From JAMXLO01 sp963719805 (GTDB lineage Bacteria > Pseudomonadota > Alphaproteobacteria > Acetobacterales > Acetobacteraceae), in contig CAVRDF010000003.1 in NCBI GenBank assembly GCA_963719805.1, positions 682,001 through 746,000 on the forward strand: 64,000 bases of DNA. Direction: 5' to 3'. Position 1 is the stretch's first letter. Every line of letters begins with the position of its first letter. Shown one piece after another: positions 8,658 through 17,010 of this stretch. The notes under the pieces are model-generated. The model saw only the letters and a list, made by a program, of their open reading frames with translations. It was not told the DNA's origin and ran no database searches. A program made the translations under genes and the position numbers.

Positions 8658-9060
8658 TCAGGTAGGGCCGAACAGCCGGCGCAGCAATGACTGCGACGGC
8701 CTGATGTACGACTGGTTCTCACCAAGCTGCACAGTGACGACAGGGTCCGCCCGCGCCGGAGAAGGAGCAATCGAATATCTCAGTGCGCGCCACTGCGTAT
8801 CGGCGAGCGACACGTTGCCTCGGATCTCGGCGACCTGAGCTGAACAATCGCGTCTTACCGCGAAATATCCGCCTGCAACATTCTCCGTGTTGTTGAGATA
8901 GATGCTGGTCAGCCGAGAACTCATCACGCAGAGTTGCGTAAACCCGGCTCAATGTCCAATCGCTGTCGCACGCCGGCGCACGGTACGCGAACCCGTAAGT
9001 GCCGGCAGCTGCGAGTACGGCAATCATGATTGCGACCGACATGCTTGCGCCGTGCGTCAT
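8658..9060 (-). pseudogene. Small membrane-anchored hypothetical protein, one-base frameshift
   Basis: Two overlapping frames join into one protein of about 133 residues if one base is removed near 8917. It starts MSVAIMIAVLAAAGTYGFAY, one membrane helix or an uncleaved signal, then ACDSDWTLSRVYATLRDEF. After the shift come LTSIYLNNTENVAGGYFAVR, RDCSAQVAEIRG and the end. The two cysteines (ACDSD, RRDCSA) would lie on the periplasmic side. I do not recognise a named family; the pattern of a Cys-anchored short periplasmic domain after one helix suggests a structural or sensory role. The gene lies between the TetR gene and an amidohydrolase, all on the minus strand. Confidence 0.6.
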
Positions 9061-9069
9061 GTTGCGTGT

Positions 9070-10140
9070 TCACCCCGGGATACCAAGCAGCCGCGCCGCG
9101 GTGCCACCGAGAATAGCGATGCGCTGATCATCGGTCAGACCAGGGGTATTCATCACCAGGTCAACCTCGGTGCTGGTCCATGGGAATGGATAGTCGGTGC
9201 CGATCATGATCTGGCCGGGACCTGTTTCAGCGATGAGATGGCGGAGTGCCTCCGGCGTAAAGACAATTGTATCGAAGAACAGTTGGCCGTCGCGCAGATA
9301 GGCGGTGGGGTTCTTCTTCGGTAGCGGACCGACGCGATCGGGGAAGCAGCGGATGACGGCGTCGGAGCGGTTGGCATAGCTAGGCAGGAAGCCGCCGCCA
9401 TGCGCGGCACAGATCTTCAGGCCAGGAAACCGGTCGAGCGTGCCTTCAAAGATGAGATGCGACAGCGCGATCGTGGTCTCCAGCGGATTGCCGATGGTGT
9501 TGGTCAGCAGGCCGCTACCGTTGAGCCGGCCGGAGGGTTCCAGCTCGCGCGTGCCGAGCGGGTGCATGAACACGAGAACGCCGAGTTCCTCGCACTTGGC
9601 CCAGAACGGGTGGAAGCGCGGGTTGGCGAGATCTTCGCCGGCGACGCTGCCACCGACGCCGACACCACGGAAGCCGAGCTTCTTCACGGCGTACTCGACC
9701 TGTTCGGCGGCGAGTTCCGGGTGCTGCAACGCCGCTGTCGCGAAAGCGACGAAGCGTTCCGGATTGGCGGCGCAGAACTGCACCAGCGTTTCGTTTTGCA
9801 CTTTGATCAGCTCGGCGGCGGCATCGCGCGAGGCGCGGTACCAATAGGGGTTGATGGACAGCGCTTCGACATCGATGCCCTGCGCGTCCATGGCGGCGAT
9901 GCGCGTGGAGGTGTCGTGCATCAGCAGGCCGGGAGCTTCGAGCGGGTGATTGATCACAGCCGCAGCAGCGGGGACGATGCAATGGGCGTGCACGTCGATG
10001 GTCTTGATTCGCTTGCCGTTGATGACGGTTTCGCGGCGGCGGGATTGCGGTGACGGTGTGGGAGCAACGCTGCCCATGGCGCAGGGAGTGAACGCGATGG
10101 CCGACATGGCGGCGGCTAGCAGGTCAGCGGGTATGGGCAT
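9070..10140 (-). CDS. Amidohydrolase of the ACMSD family (decarboxylase-type)
   Basis: A 356-residue metal-dependent TIM-barrel protein. Metal ligands are visible as KTIDVHAHCI (His51, His53), the barrel His in VFMHPLGTRELEP, the His of KICAAHGGG and the Asp in MIGTDYPFPW. This set matches the 2-amino-3-carboxymuconate-6-semialdehyde decarboxylase/gamma-resorcylate decarboxylase clan, which removes CO2 from aromatic or ring-cleavage products. Residues 8-30 are hydrophobic and small and could be a weak signal or a membrane anchor, which is unusual for the family. ATG at 10140 has GAGGAGGAATC just upstream. It diverges from a luciferase-like oxidoreductase gene, and both may act on one aromatic substrate. 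Confidence 0.88.
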   Translation of the reverse strand: MPIPADLLAAAMSAIAFTPCAMGSVAPTPSPQSRRRETVINGKRIKTIDVHAHCIVPAAAAVINHPLEAPGLLMHDTSTRIAAMDAQGIDVEALSINPYWYRASRDAAAELIKVQNETLVQFCAANPERFVAFATAALQHPELAAEQVEYAVKKLGFRGVGVGGSVAGEDLANPRFHPFWAKCEELGVLVFMHPLGTRELEPSGRLNGSGLLTNTIGNPLETTIALSHLIFEGTLDRFPGLKICAAHGGGFLPSYANRSDAVIRCFPDRVGPLPKKNPTAYLRDGQLFFDTIVFTPEALRHLIAETGPGQIMIGTDYPFPWTSTEVDLVMNTPGLTDDQRIAILGGTAARLLGIPG

Positions 10141-10293
10141 TGCGATTCCTCCTCGATGCATTCTGGTTAGTGCAAGGGCGACTGCGCGGCAAATGTCTTC
10201 TTGCCGCTGCGTTGGCGGCGGGTTTGGTTGGACTTCCCCAAGCCAACTATTTAGCGTCGGGCAGCGAGTGAGGGAAAGTGCGGGCCGGGCTGC

Positions 10294-11415
10294 ATGAAGT
10301 TCAATATCCTTGTGGTTCCGTATATGCGCGCGCGCGGCGAGCGCGTGCAGTTGGCCGGTTCAGACCCGGCCCGGTTCCAGCAATTGATGGTGCGCATCCG
10401 CGACCAGATGCAGTTTGCCGAGCAGCTTGGTTACGCCGGTTTCTGCATGACCGAGCAGCACCTGCAGATCGAAGGCATCGAGACCACGACCAATCCGCTG
10501 TTCTGGGATTACTTCGTCGCGCAGCACACCAAGACGATGCGGGTCGGACAGCTTGGAATGAATCTGACCGCGGTAAATCCGATTCAATTGGCCGAGAATA
10601 TCGCGATGCTCGACCACTTCACCGGCGGCCGGGTGTTCGCCGGATTCTCCCGTGGCAACACGCCGCGCTGGGTCGGCACGTTTGGGCAGCATGTCGGGAT
10701 TACCTCGACGGAGTCGGATCGTTCGGTGGCCGATCAACGGAACCGCGCGATGTTCTATGAGAACTGGCGGATCGTGAAGGAGCTTTGGACCAAGCCGACG
10801 GTATCGATCCAGGGTGAGTTCTGGAAGGTGCCACCGGATATGGAGTGGCAGTTCGCGCCGACAGCGGATTACGCCGCGCATACGGTGGACGGATCGCAGC
10901 GGTTGCGCGAAATCGGCATCGTGCCGCGCCCGCTGCAACAGCCGCATCCGCCGGTGTATGCCCCGTTCAGCTACAGCATGGAGACGGTGCGTTTCTGGGG
11001 AAGGGAAGGCGGCAAGCTGGTTTCGTTCGTCGCTACCGACAAGGAACGCTTCATCCCGATCCTGATCGACAATTACGTGCAGGCTGCGGCGTCGGTGCAG
11101 CGAGCGGCGATTGCGCGCGACGCGGTCGCGATCGGCGGGCACCTGGTGCTTGGCAGGACAGCTGCTGAGAGCGCCGACATCAAGCGCGGATTTCTCGAGC
11201 TGTTCGACTATGCCTATAACGCACCGCCTTACAACGTGCCGGTTGGACGCATGTGGGAAGGATCGCGGCAACAGGTGGCTGACGAAATTGGGCGGTTGCG
11301 CGATAGCTATGGTGTCGATGAGTTCTTTCTTTGGCACCACGTCGGCTATTTTCCGGACGAGGTCGAGATGGCGATGCTGGCGGAGTTCGCGGCCGCGGTT
11401 ATCGGCGGCGTGTAG
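10294..11415 (+). CDS. LLM-class flavin-dependent oxidoreductase
   Basis: A 373-residue luciferase-like monooxygenase (bacterial luciferase fold, TIM barrel). Supporting stretches are MQFAEQLGYAGFCMTEQHLQ, the strand with the EQH motif, VGQLGMNLTAVNPIQLAENI, the phosphate-binding/loop region, and DHFTGGRVFAGFSRG. It would use reduced FMN from a partner reductase and O2 to oxidise an unknown substrate. The gene is divergent from the ACMSD-like amidohydrolase (153-bp gap), an arrangement typical of degradative gene pairs. No flavin reductase gene is adjacent. The C-terminus ends with a normal helix (EMAMLAEFAAAVIGGV), so it is complete. Confidence 0.9.
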   Translation: MKFNILVVPYMRARGERVQLAGSDPARFQQLMVRIRDQMQFAEQLGYAGFCMTEQHLQIEGIETTTNPLFWDYFVAQHTKTMRVGQLGMNLTAVNPIQLAENIAMLDHFTGGRVFAGFSRGNTPRWVGTFGQHVGITSTESDRSVADQRNRAMFYENWRIVKELWTKPTVSIQGEFWKVPPDMEWQFAPTADYAAHTVDGSQRLREIGIVPRPLQQPHPPVYAPFSYSMETVRFWGREGGKLVSFVATDKERFIPILIDNYVQAAASVQRAAIARDAVAIGGHLVLGRTAAESADIKRGFLELFDYAYNAPPYNVPVGRMWEGSRQQVADEIGRLRDSYGVDEFFLWHHVGYFPDEVEMAMLAEFAAAVIGGV

Positions 11416-11419
11416 AAGG

Positions 11420-11466
11420 CCAAGGGGCTCCGCCCCTTGGAACCCCGCTAAGGGCGTAGCCCTTAG
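11420..11466 (+). terminator. Two adjacent palindromes after the LLM gene (probable terminator)
   Basis: Immediately after the stop at 11415 come CCAAGGGGC TCC GCCCCTTGG (11420-11440) and CTAAGGG CGTAG CCCTTAG (11448-11466). Both are perfect short-loop hairpins. Such strings are common between convergent genes in Acetobacteraceae and probably end transcription or protect the mRNA 3' end. There is no clear U-tract. Confidence 0.6.
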
Positions 11467-11475
11467 AACCCGGTT

Positions 11476-11571
11476 TGTTTGTTCAGGGAGGGGGCCAGCG
11501 CGGAACGTGCGCGAGCAGTGATGGCCCCCTCCCTGAACAAACAGGATGGATTCCAAAGGCACCGCCTTTGG
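11476..11571. repeat. 22-bp perfect inverted repeat plus a second palindrome
   Basis: Arms at 11476-11497 and 11522-11543 are exact reverse complements, separated by 24 bases; the core is GTTCAGGGAGGGGGCC and its complement. A further hairpin CCAAAGGC ACC GCCTTTGG lies at 11553-11571, close to the 3' end of the minus-strand gene. The elements sit between two convergent genes; there is no ORF, so I do not call this a mobile element. Confidence 0.7.
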
Positions 11572-11605
11572 TGGGGGTTGCAGGGGGCGAAGCCATCTGA
11601 CCTTC

Positions 11606-13798
11606 CTACGCGCCAGTGAGTGATGCGGCGTCGATCGGCAGTGAGCGAACGCGCTTGCCGGTGGCGGCGAAGATCGCATTGCACAGTGCGGGGATCGATG
11701 GCGGCAGTGCGGGTTCGCCAAGTCCGGTGGGCGGGTTGTTGGTGGTCAGGAAGTGCACTTCGACCGGTGGCGCCTGGTTCATCCGCAACGGCTGCACGGT
11801 GTCGAAGTTCTCCTGCATGACACGGCCGCGGTCGATAGTGATCGCCTGACCGAGTGCGGCACCAATGCCGTCGAGCGCCGCACCTTGCACCTGATTGAGA
11901 GCACCGCTTGGGTTGATGATCTGGCTGCCCACGTCGGCGGCGATCCACACCTTGTTCACCTGTACCGTGCCCGATGTGGCAACTGTCGCCTGCACGACCT
12001 CGGCGAAGTAGCCGAGATGGCTGTAGTAGAACGCGACGCCCATGCCGGTGCGCGGTGGCAAGGTCTGCTTGCTCCAGTTGGATTTTTCCGCGACCAGTTG
12101 CAGCACGTCGCGCATGCGTCCCGTGTTGAAACCAGGAACCGGGCCGCGCGGGCCGGCGGGGTTGGGCAACATCTCGGGATCGCCCAAAAGGCCGAGGCGG
12201 AACTCCACCGGATCCTTGCCGGCCGCATGCGCGAGTTCGTCGATGAAGGACTGGAACACGAAGGCCAACGCGTTGGAGCGGGGCGCTCGCAATGGGCCTG
12301 TTGGGATGCCCAGTTGCATCAGCGACATGCCGTATTCGACGTTCGGCACGCGCTGTGCCGGGAACTCGTTGGGTGCCATGGTGGCTGAGTCAGCGATGGC
12401 CCGGCCGTTGGCGAAGGTGACGAAGTGATCCGCGAGGGCGATCAGCTTGCCGTTTGCGTCGATGCCAGCTTTGAAGAAATGGAATCCGGCCGGGCGATAG
12501 AAGTCGTGCTGAATATCGTCCTGCCGGGTCCATAGCAGCTTGATCGGCGTTCCGGCCTGTTTGGCGATGGCAGCGGCCTCGGCCATGAAGTCGTTGCGCA
12601 ACCGACGACCGAAACCACCGCCGCAGCGAGTCATGTGCACGGTGACATTATCGGGCGAAATACCGAGCGTTTCGGCAACCAGGGTGGCGCCTGGCGCGGG
12701 GTTCTGCGTCGGCGCCCATAGCTCGATCCTGCCATCCTGGAAATGCGCCGTGCAGTTCTGCGGTTCCAGGCTGATGTGCGGCAGGAACGGATAGGCGTAA
12801 GCAGCTTCGACGACGTGCGCGGATTGCGCGAAGGCAGTGTTTGCATCGCCTTCGCTGCGCAGCGATTGCTGCGGCTTTTGCTTTGCGAATTCCGCGGCGG
12901 TGGCGGCAAACTTCGCCGTGCCTTGCGCCGCTGTGGCACCTTCGTTCCAGGCGATCTGCAAGGCGCCGCGCGCGCGGTTCACCAGCCACCAGTTGTCACC
13001 CACAATGGCGACGCCATCGCGCAATCCCTGTGGATCTTCGCCACCGTGCAGCACGAATGCATCGCGGACGCCGGGCAGTGCCTTGATCGCGTCGAGATTG
13101 GCACTGACGACTTTGCCGCCGAACACCGGGCATTTCTGGAACACGGCATAGCGCATGCCCGGCACTTTGACATCGATGCCGAACATCGGGCGGCCCTGCA
13201 CGATCAGCGGACTGTCGATGCCGTGGATGGACCGGCCGATGATCTTGAACTCGCTCGGGTCTTTCAATTTCACCGATGCAAGCGATGGCACCGGGAGTTC
13301 GGCCGCCTTGGCGGCAAGGTCGCCATAGGACAGCGAGCGGTCGCTGGCAGCATGATGCACGACACCGGAGGCGGTCTGGCATTCCCCTGGCGGCACATTC
13401 CAGGCCGCTGCCGCGGCGGCTATCAGCATCTGACGCCCAGCGGCGCCGACACGGCGCATCGGCAGCCAGTTCAACGGTGTCGCCATGCTGCCGCCGGCGA
13501 ACTGCTGGCCGTATTTTTCGGTATCGAGGCCGGCTTGCTCGATGCGCACTTGTTGCCAGTCGACGTCCAGTTCGTCGGCGATCAGCATTGGCAGCATCGT
13601 CTTGATGCCCTGGCCAATTTCCGGGTTCTTCGACGTGATGGTGACGAGACCGTCGGACGCGATGCGAACGAAGGCATTGAGCATGACGGGTTGCGCCGAT
13701 GCGGCGCGAGCGAGGCGCGGCAGCGAGGCGTGCAGCAGCAGGCCGCCACCGACGGCGACGCTGGCCTTGAGGAATGCGCGGCGCGATGTCCGGGTCAT
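11606..13798 (-). CDS. Molybdopterin-binding subunit of an isoquinoline 1-oxidoreductase-type hydroxylase
   Basis: A 730-residue protein of the xanthine dehydrogenase superfamily, IorB branch. It opens with a Tat signal (TSRRAFLKASVAVGGG), so the mature enzyme is exported folded to the periplasm. Molybdenum cofactor contacts are visible as CGGGFGRRLRNDF, PTGPLRAPRSNALAFVFQSF and the active-site Glu region PTGLGEPALPP near the C-terminus. It needs the small 2Fe-2S subunit encoded directly upstream; the two genes overlap in ATGA. IorAB-type enzymes hydroxylate N-heterocycles or oxidise aldehydes and feed electrons to a c-type cytochrome or quinone. No cytochrome subunit gene is adjacent, and the substrate is open. 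Confidence 0.93.
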   Translation of the reverse strand: MTRTSRRAFLKASVAVGGGLLLHASLPRLARAASAQPVMLNAFVRIASDGLVTITSKNPEIGQGIKTMLPMLIADELDVDWQQVRIEQAGLDTEKYGQQFAGGSMATPLNWLPMRRVGAAGRQMLIAAAAAAWNVPPGECQTASGVVHHAASDRSLSYGDLAAKAAELPVPSLASVKLKDPSEFKIIGRSIHGIDSPLIVQGRPMFGIDVKVPGMRYAVFQKCPVFGGKVVSANLDAIKALPGVRDAFVLHGGEDPQGLRDGVAIVGDNWWLVNRARGALQIAWNEGATAAQGTAKFAATAAEFAKQKPQQSLRSEGDANTAFAQSAHVVEAAYAYPFLPHISLEPQNCTAHFQDGRIELWAPTQNPAPGATLVAETLGISPDNVTVHMTRCGGGFGRRLRNDFMAEAAAIAKQAGTPIKLLWTRQDDIQHDFYRPAGFHFFKAGIDANGKLIALADHFVTFANGRAIADSATMAPNEFPAQRVPNVEYGMSLMQLGIPTGPLRAPRSNALAFVFQSFIDELAHAAGKDPVEFRLGLLGDPEMLPNPAGPRGPVPGFNTGRMRDVLQLVAEKSNWSKQTLPPRTGMGVAFYYSHLGYFAEVVQATVATSGTVQVNKVWIAADVGSQIINPSGALNQVQGAALDGIGAALGQAITIDRGRVMQENFDTVQPLRMNQAPPVEVHFLTTNNPPTGLGEPALPPSIPALCNAIFAATGKRVRSLPIDAASLTGA

Positions 13799-14280
13799 GG
13801 CTGCTGCACCTTCGCTTCTTCAGTTTGGATGCCGGCGGCTTGCTTGATGGCAGCACGGATCCGCGTATAGGTGGCGCAGCGGCAGATATTGCCGGTCATG
13901 GCGTTATCGATGTCGCTGTCGGTCGGGTGCGGCGTGCTGGCCAGCAATGCCGTGGCCGACATGATCTGGCCGGCCTGACAATAGCCGCACTGGATGACGT
14001 CAACCTTGAGCCAGGCTTCCTGGACTTTGCGGCCGACAGGCGTGCTGCCAATGCCCTCGATGGTGGTGACCGCGGCGGAGCCGACGCTGGAAACCGGGGT
14101 TGAACAGGAGCGGACAGGAGTGCCGTCCAGATGCACTGTGCATGCGCCGCACAGGCCAGCGCCACAGCCGAACTTGGTGCCCCTGAGATCGAGTTCATCG
14201 CGCAGTGCCCACAGCAGCGGCATGTCGCCGTCCACATCGAGAGTGTGCTGATGGCCGTTGATCCTGATGCTGTATGCCAT
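13795..14280 (-). CDS. 2Fe-2S subunit of the isoquinoline 1-oxidoreductase-type hydroxylase
   Basis: A 161-residue two-cluster protein. The plant-ferredoxin-like N-domain shows FGCGAGLCGACTVHLDG plus a later Cys in PVRSC, and the helical C-domain shows VIQCGYCQAGQIM and GNICRCATYTRI. It passes electrons from the Mo centre to an external acceptor. The start at 14280 has GGAGGG seven bases upstream; five codons further upstream is another in-frame start that lacks such a site. Its stop overlaps the ATG of the large subunit, indicating coupled translation and 1:1 assembly. Confidence 0.93.
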   Translation of the reverse strand: MAYSIRINGHQHTLDVDGDMPLLWALRDELDLRGTKFGCGAGLCGACTVHLDGTPVRSCSTPVSSVGSAAVTTIEGIGSTPVGRKVQEAWLKVDVIQCGYCQAGQIMSATALLASTPHPTDSDIDNAMTGNICRCATYTRIRAAIKQAAGIQTEEAKVQQP

Positions 14281-14623
14281 GGTTATGCCCTCCACGGACT
14301 CCCGACGCGTCGTCCCGATGGCGCTTGATTTGCCTGAACGGTAACCCAGCCTTGCCGGGCGCGCCAGCGGCGACAGAAGTGCAACCAGATTATAATTAAG
14401 TCACATGTGCTTATTGAAGCCGCCGAAAATGCGTTGCACTGAATTGATTGGTTACAACATTGACCGCCTGCACAACAATTATGCGCAGTGTCGATTGGGC
14501 TGTGCTTGGAATTTTGGCATTGCCTTCGGGTGGTCTGATCCGCGCATGGCAGGACCAAGCAGTTGCCGCTTTACAAAGTGGGCAATTGCCCCACGGATGC
14601 GGGCTTCCCAAGAGGATTCGTCC
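14281..14623. other. Divergent intergenic region, no gene seen
   Basis: The 343 bases separate the divergent IorAB-type operon and the aminotransferase gene. The middle part is visibly richer in A+T than its surroundings (for example ATTATAATTAAG near 14391), as expected for back-to-back promoters. A short palindrome CACATGTG lies near 14403. I see no convincing -35/-10 pair, RNA gene or coding frame. Confidence 0.5.
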
Positions 14624-15812
14624 ATGAGCACAACGACAACGAAGCCGCGCGGCCGACAGTTCTTTGCCAATCCCGGGCCGACCAACATTCCGGACAGCGT
14701 GCTGCGTGCGTTGGATCGGCCGTCGATCGACTTTCACGATGCGGATTTCGTCACGCTGTACGAGGGGGCGTTCGCCGGCGTGAAGCGTGTGCTGAGAACG
14801 CAGCATCACGTGTTCATGTACAATGCATCGGGCCACGGCGCGTGGGAGGCGAGCCTCACCAATCTGTTGTCGCCCGGCGACACGATCGTGGTGCTGGAGT
14901 TCGGGCTATTTCTCGGAAGAATGGGCAGCGATGGCGCAGGCGCACGGGCTGGAGGTGCGGACTGTGACGTGCGATTGGCGGCATGGCGTCGAAATTGCCC
15001 AGGTGAAGGCGGCACTCGCCGACGACAGCAAGCACGCGATCAAGGCGATCTGCGTGGTGCACAACGAGACCGCGACCGGCATGAAGCTGCCGCTTGATGA
15101 AATCCGAGCGGCGATCGACGCGGTGAAGCATCCGGCGCTGTTCCTGGTGGACACGATCTCGTCGTTGGGATCGCTGGATTTCCGCATGGACGAGTGGAAG
15201 ATCGATTGCGTGGTGGGCGGCAGCCAGAAGGGATTGATGCTGCCGACAGGCATGAGCTTCACCGGCGTATCCGAGAAAGGCATGGCGGCGCACGAGACGG
15301 CCAAGCTGCCGCGGTATTATTTCGACTGGTCGTTGATGGGCAAGCGGCAGCAGAAGAGCTTCATCGGCACGGTGCCGGTGAACATGTTCTATGGCCTGCG
15401 CGAGTCGATCCGCCTGCTGGAAGACGAAGGGCTGCCGAATGTGTTCGCGCGGCATACGCGGCTGGCGGAGGCAACGCGGCGCGCGGTGAAGGTGTGGGCC
15501 GGCAACAATGGGCCGCAGCTATACTGCACCAATCCGTCGCGGGTTTCGGACTCGGTGACGGCGATCATGATGCCGGAAGGGCACGACGCCGACGCGGTGC
15601 GCAACACGGCGCGGCATCGCTTCAACGTCTCGCTCGGCGGCGGGCTGGGCAAGCTGAAGGGCAAGGTGTTCCGGATCGGTCATCTGGGCGATCTGAACGA
15701 GCCCATGGTGCTGGGTGCGCTTTCGGCGGTGGAGATGAGTCTGCGCATCAACAAGGTGCCGCACGGACGCGGCGGGGTGGCTGCGGCGATGGACTTTTTG
15801 TCGGAGGAGTAG
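14624..15812 (+). pseudogene. Class V aminotransferase (serine/alanine-glyoxylate type), one-base frameshift
   Basis: Removal of one G from GGG at 14903-14905 joins two frames into about 395 residues. The N-part has FFANPGPTNIPDSVLRAL and VFMYNASGHGAWEASLTNLL, the latter the typical small-domain and cofactor-pocket stretch. The second part has FLVDTISSLGSLDF (Asp contacting the pyridine nitrogen of PLP) and VVGGSQKGLMLPTG (Schiff-base Lys). It ends with RIGHLGDLNEPMVLGALSAVE, characteristic of serine-glyoxylate and alanine-glyoxylate aminotransferases. It would use glyoxylate or pyruvate as amino acceptor. ATG at 14624 follows AGAGGATTC. The single shift in an otherwise intact gene suggests a sequencing error. 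Confidence 0.88.
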
Positions 15813-15834
15813 CCCCTCCCGGCGCTGCGTATCG

Positions 15835-15858
15835 GCCTCCCCCGCGCGCGGGGGAGGC
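15835..15858. terminator. Perfect palindromic terminator between convergent genes
   Basis: The 24-base run from 15835 to 15858 is fully self-complementary (GCCTCCCCCGCG and its complement). It lies 22 bases after the aminotransferase stop and 4 bases before the SDR stop, so it can act in both directions. There is no U-tract on either side. Confidence 0.55.
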
Positions 15859-15861
15859 GTA

Positions 15862-16551
15862 CTATGTGGGGCCGGGGACGGGAACGATGGCGCCCGTCGT
15901 CACCTGATTGTCCGACGAGGCCAGGAAGGCGATGATGGCGGCGATCTGGTCCGGTTTCGGCCAGGCCGCATGGTCCGCCTTCGGCATTGCCGCACGGTTA
16001 GCGGGCGTGTCGATGATCGATGGCGCGATGGCGTTGACCAGGATGCCGCGAGTGGCGACCTCGGCGGCGAGCGCCTGGGTGAACGCGGCGATGGCGGCCT
16101 TGCTGGCGGCATAGGGCGCCATGCCGGCGCCGAGGCGCGGCTCGATGCCAGGACGGGCGGCGACGCTGACGATGCGGCCGCCGCCGATGCCGAAGTTCTG
16201 AACGGCGGACCGGCTGCACAGATAGCAAGTGACGAAATTGGTGTTGAGCATGTGCAGCATGCCGGCCTTGTCGGTGTCGGCGACGCTGCCCATGGCGAAG
16301 CCGCCGGCGATGTGGACCGACGCCCAGAGGTCGGTCACGCCGTCATACAGGCGTGCGACGTCTGCCTCGTTGGTCAGTTCGCAGTGCGGCACCAGAGTGA
16401 CGCGGTCGTTGTGCGCGAACGCCGCCGCTTCCGCGTCCACCACGAACGGGACACGGCAGCGGGCGTTTGCGGCGAGCAAGGCTGCCACGACGGCTTTTCC
16501 CAACGCGCCCGTTCCACCGGTGACGATGACGGTCTGGTTGGCAAAATCCAT
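15862..16551 (-). CDS. Short-chain dehydrogenase/reductase
   Basis: A 229-residue classical SDR. The cofactor loop is VIVTGGTGALGKAVVAAL (TGxxxGxG type), the catalytic Tyr/Lys pair is in MAPYAASKAAIAAF, and the usual Ser is probably in RIVSVAARP. The beta-2 acidic residue in FVVDAEA suggests NAD over NADP. The ATG at 16551 is one base after the stop of the upstream 111-residue gene, so the two are coupled. The substrate is unknown; neighbours are oxidative and catabolic genes. Confidence 0.9.
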   Translation of the reverse strand: MDFANQTVIVTGGTGALGKAVVAALLAANARCRVPFVVDAEAAAFAHNDRVTLVPHCELTNEADVARLYDGVTDLWASVHIAGGFAMGSVADTDKAGMLHMLNTNFVTCYLCSRSAVQNFGIGGGRIVSVAARPGIEPRLGAGMAPYAASKAAIAAFTQALAAEVATRGILVNAIAPSIIDTPANRAAMPKADHAAWPKPDQIAAIIAFLASSDNQVTTGAIVPVPGPT

Positions 16552-16552
16552 C

Positions 16553-16888
16553 CTAGGCAGCCACGGCGAACCCGTTGATTTTCCAGCCAGAGGCAAGCAT
16601 GGCGCGCTGCAGGCCGGCCATGAAGCGCCGGGTGGTGTCCATGCCGCCGGTGCGCGGCCACAGTTGGCCGGTATAGTGGCGGCCGAGCAGGTCGAGCAGC
16701 AGTTCGCGCTCTACCGTGTCCAGCCCGCCGTCAGGCGTGGCCTCGCCATAGAATTCGTTCAGCGTATCGACCAGGTCGGAATCGCGCTCGATGATCTGGC
16801 GCAGGGCGTCGTTGGACGGCGGCACCATGTGGCGGTGTTCAAGCTCCCACCGGCAGCAGGCCAGCGGGCTAGGTAATAGGGTACTCAA
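16553..16888 (-). CDS. Conserved hypothetical protein, 90-111 residues, coupled to the SDR
   Basis: No family recognised. The protein is helical and acidic in the middle (ALRQIIERDSDLVDTLNEFY, LDTVERELLLDLLGRHYTGQ) with a conserved-looking C-terminus (RRFMAGLQRAMLASGWKI). The long version uses a TTG start at 16888 with GGAGATG upstream; an ATG at 16828 gives a 91-residue form with a less obvious ribosome site. Its stop is one base before the SDR start, so it is probably co-translated with it. It could be a small partner protein of the reductase, but that is only inferred from position. Confidence 0.65.
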   Translation of the reverse strand: MSTLLPSPLACCRWELEHRHMVPPSNDALRQIIERDSDLVDTLNEFYGEATPDGGLDTVERELLLDLLGRHYTGQLWPRTGGMDTTRRFMAGLQRAMLASGWKINGFAVAA

Positions 16889-17010
16889 GGGGCATCTCCA
16901 GGCCGGGTGTTGCTGGATCCCGGCGCGTGGGCCGCATATGGGACTTATACGCGCCGGGTTCCAAGCGGATTCTGCAACAGAACTGTCTTAAAAATTCTTA
17001 TTCTCGCCGA

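Noticed and set aside
11476..11543. Insertion sequence bounded by the 22-bp inverted repeats
   Set aside because: Only 24 bases lie between the arms, and no transposase or target duplication is visible.
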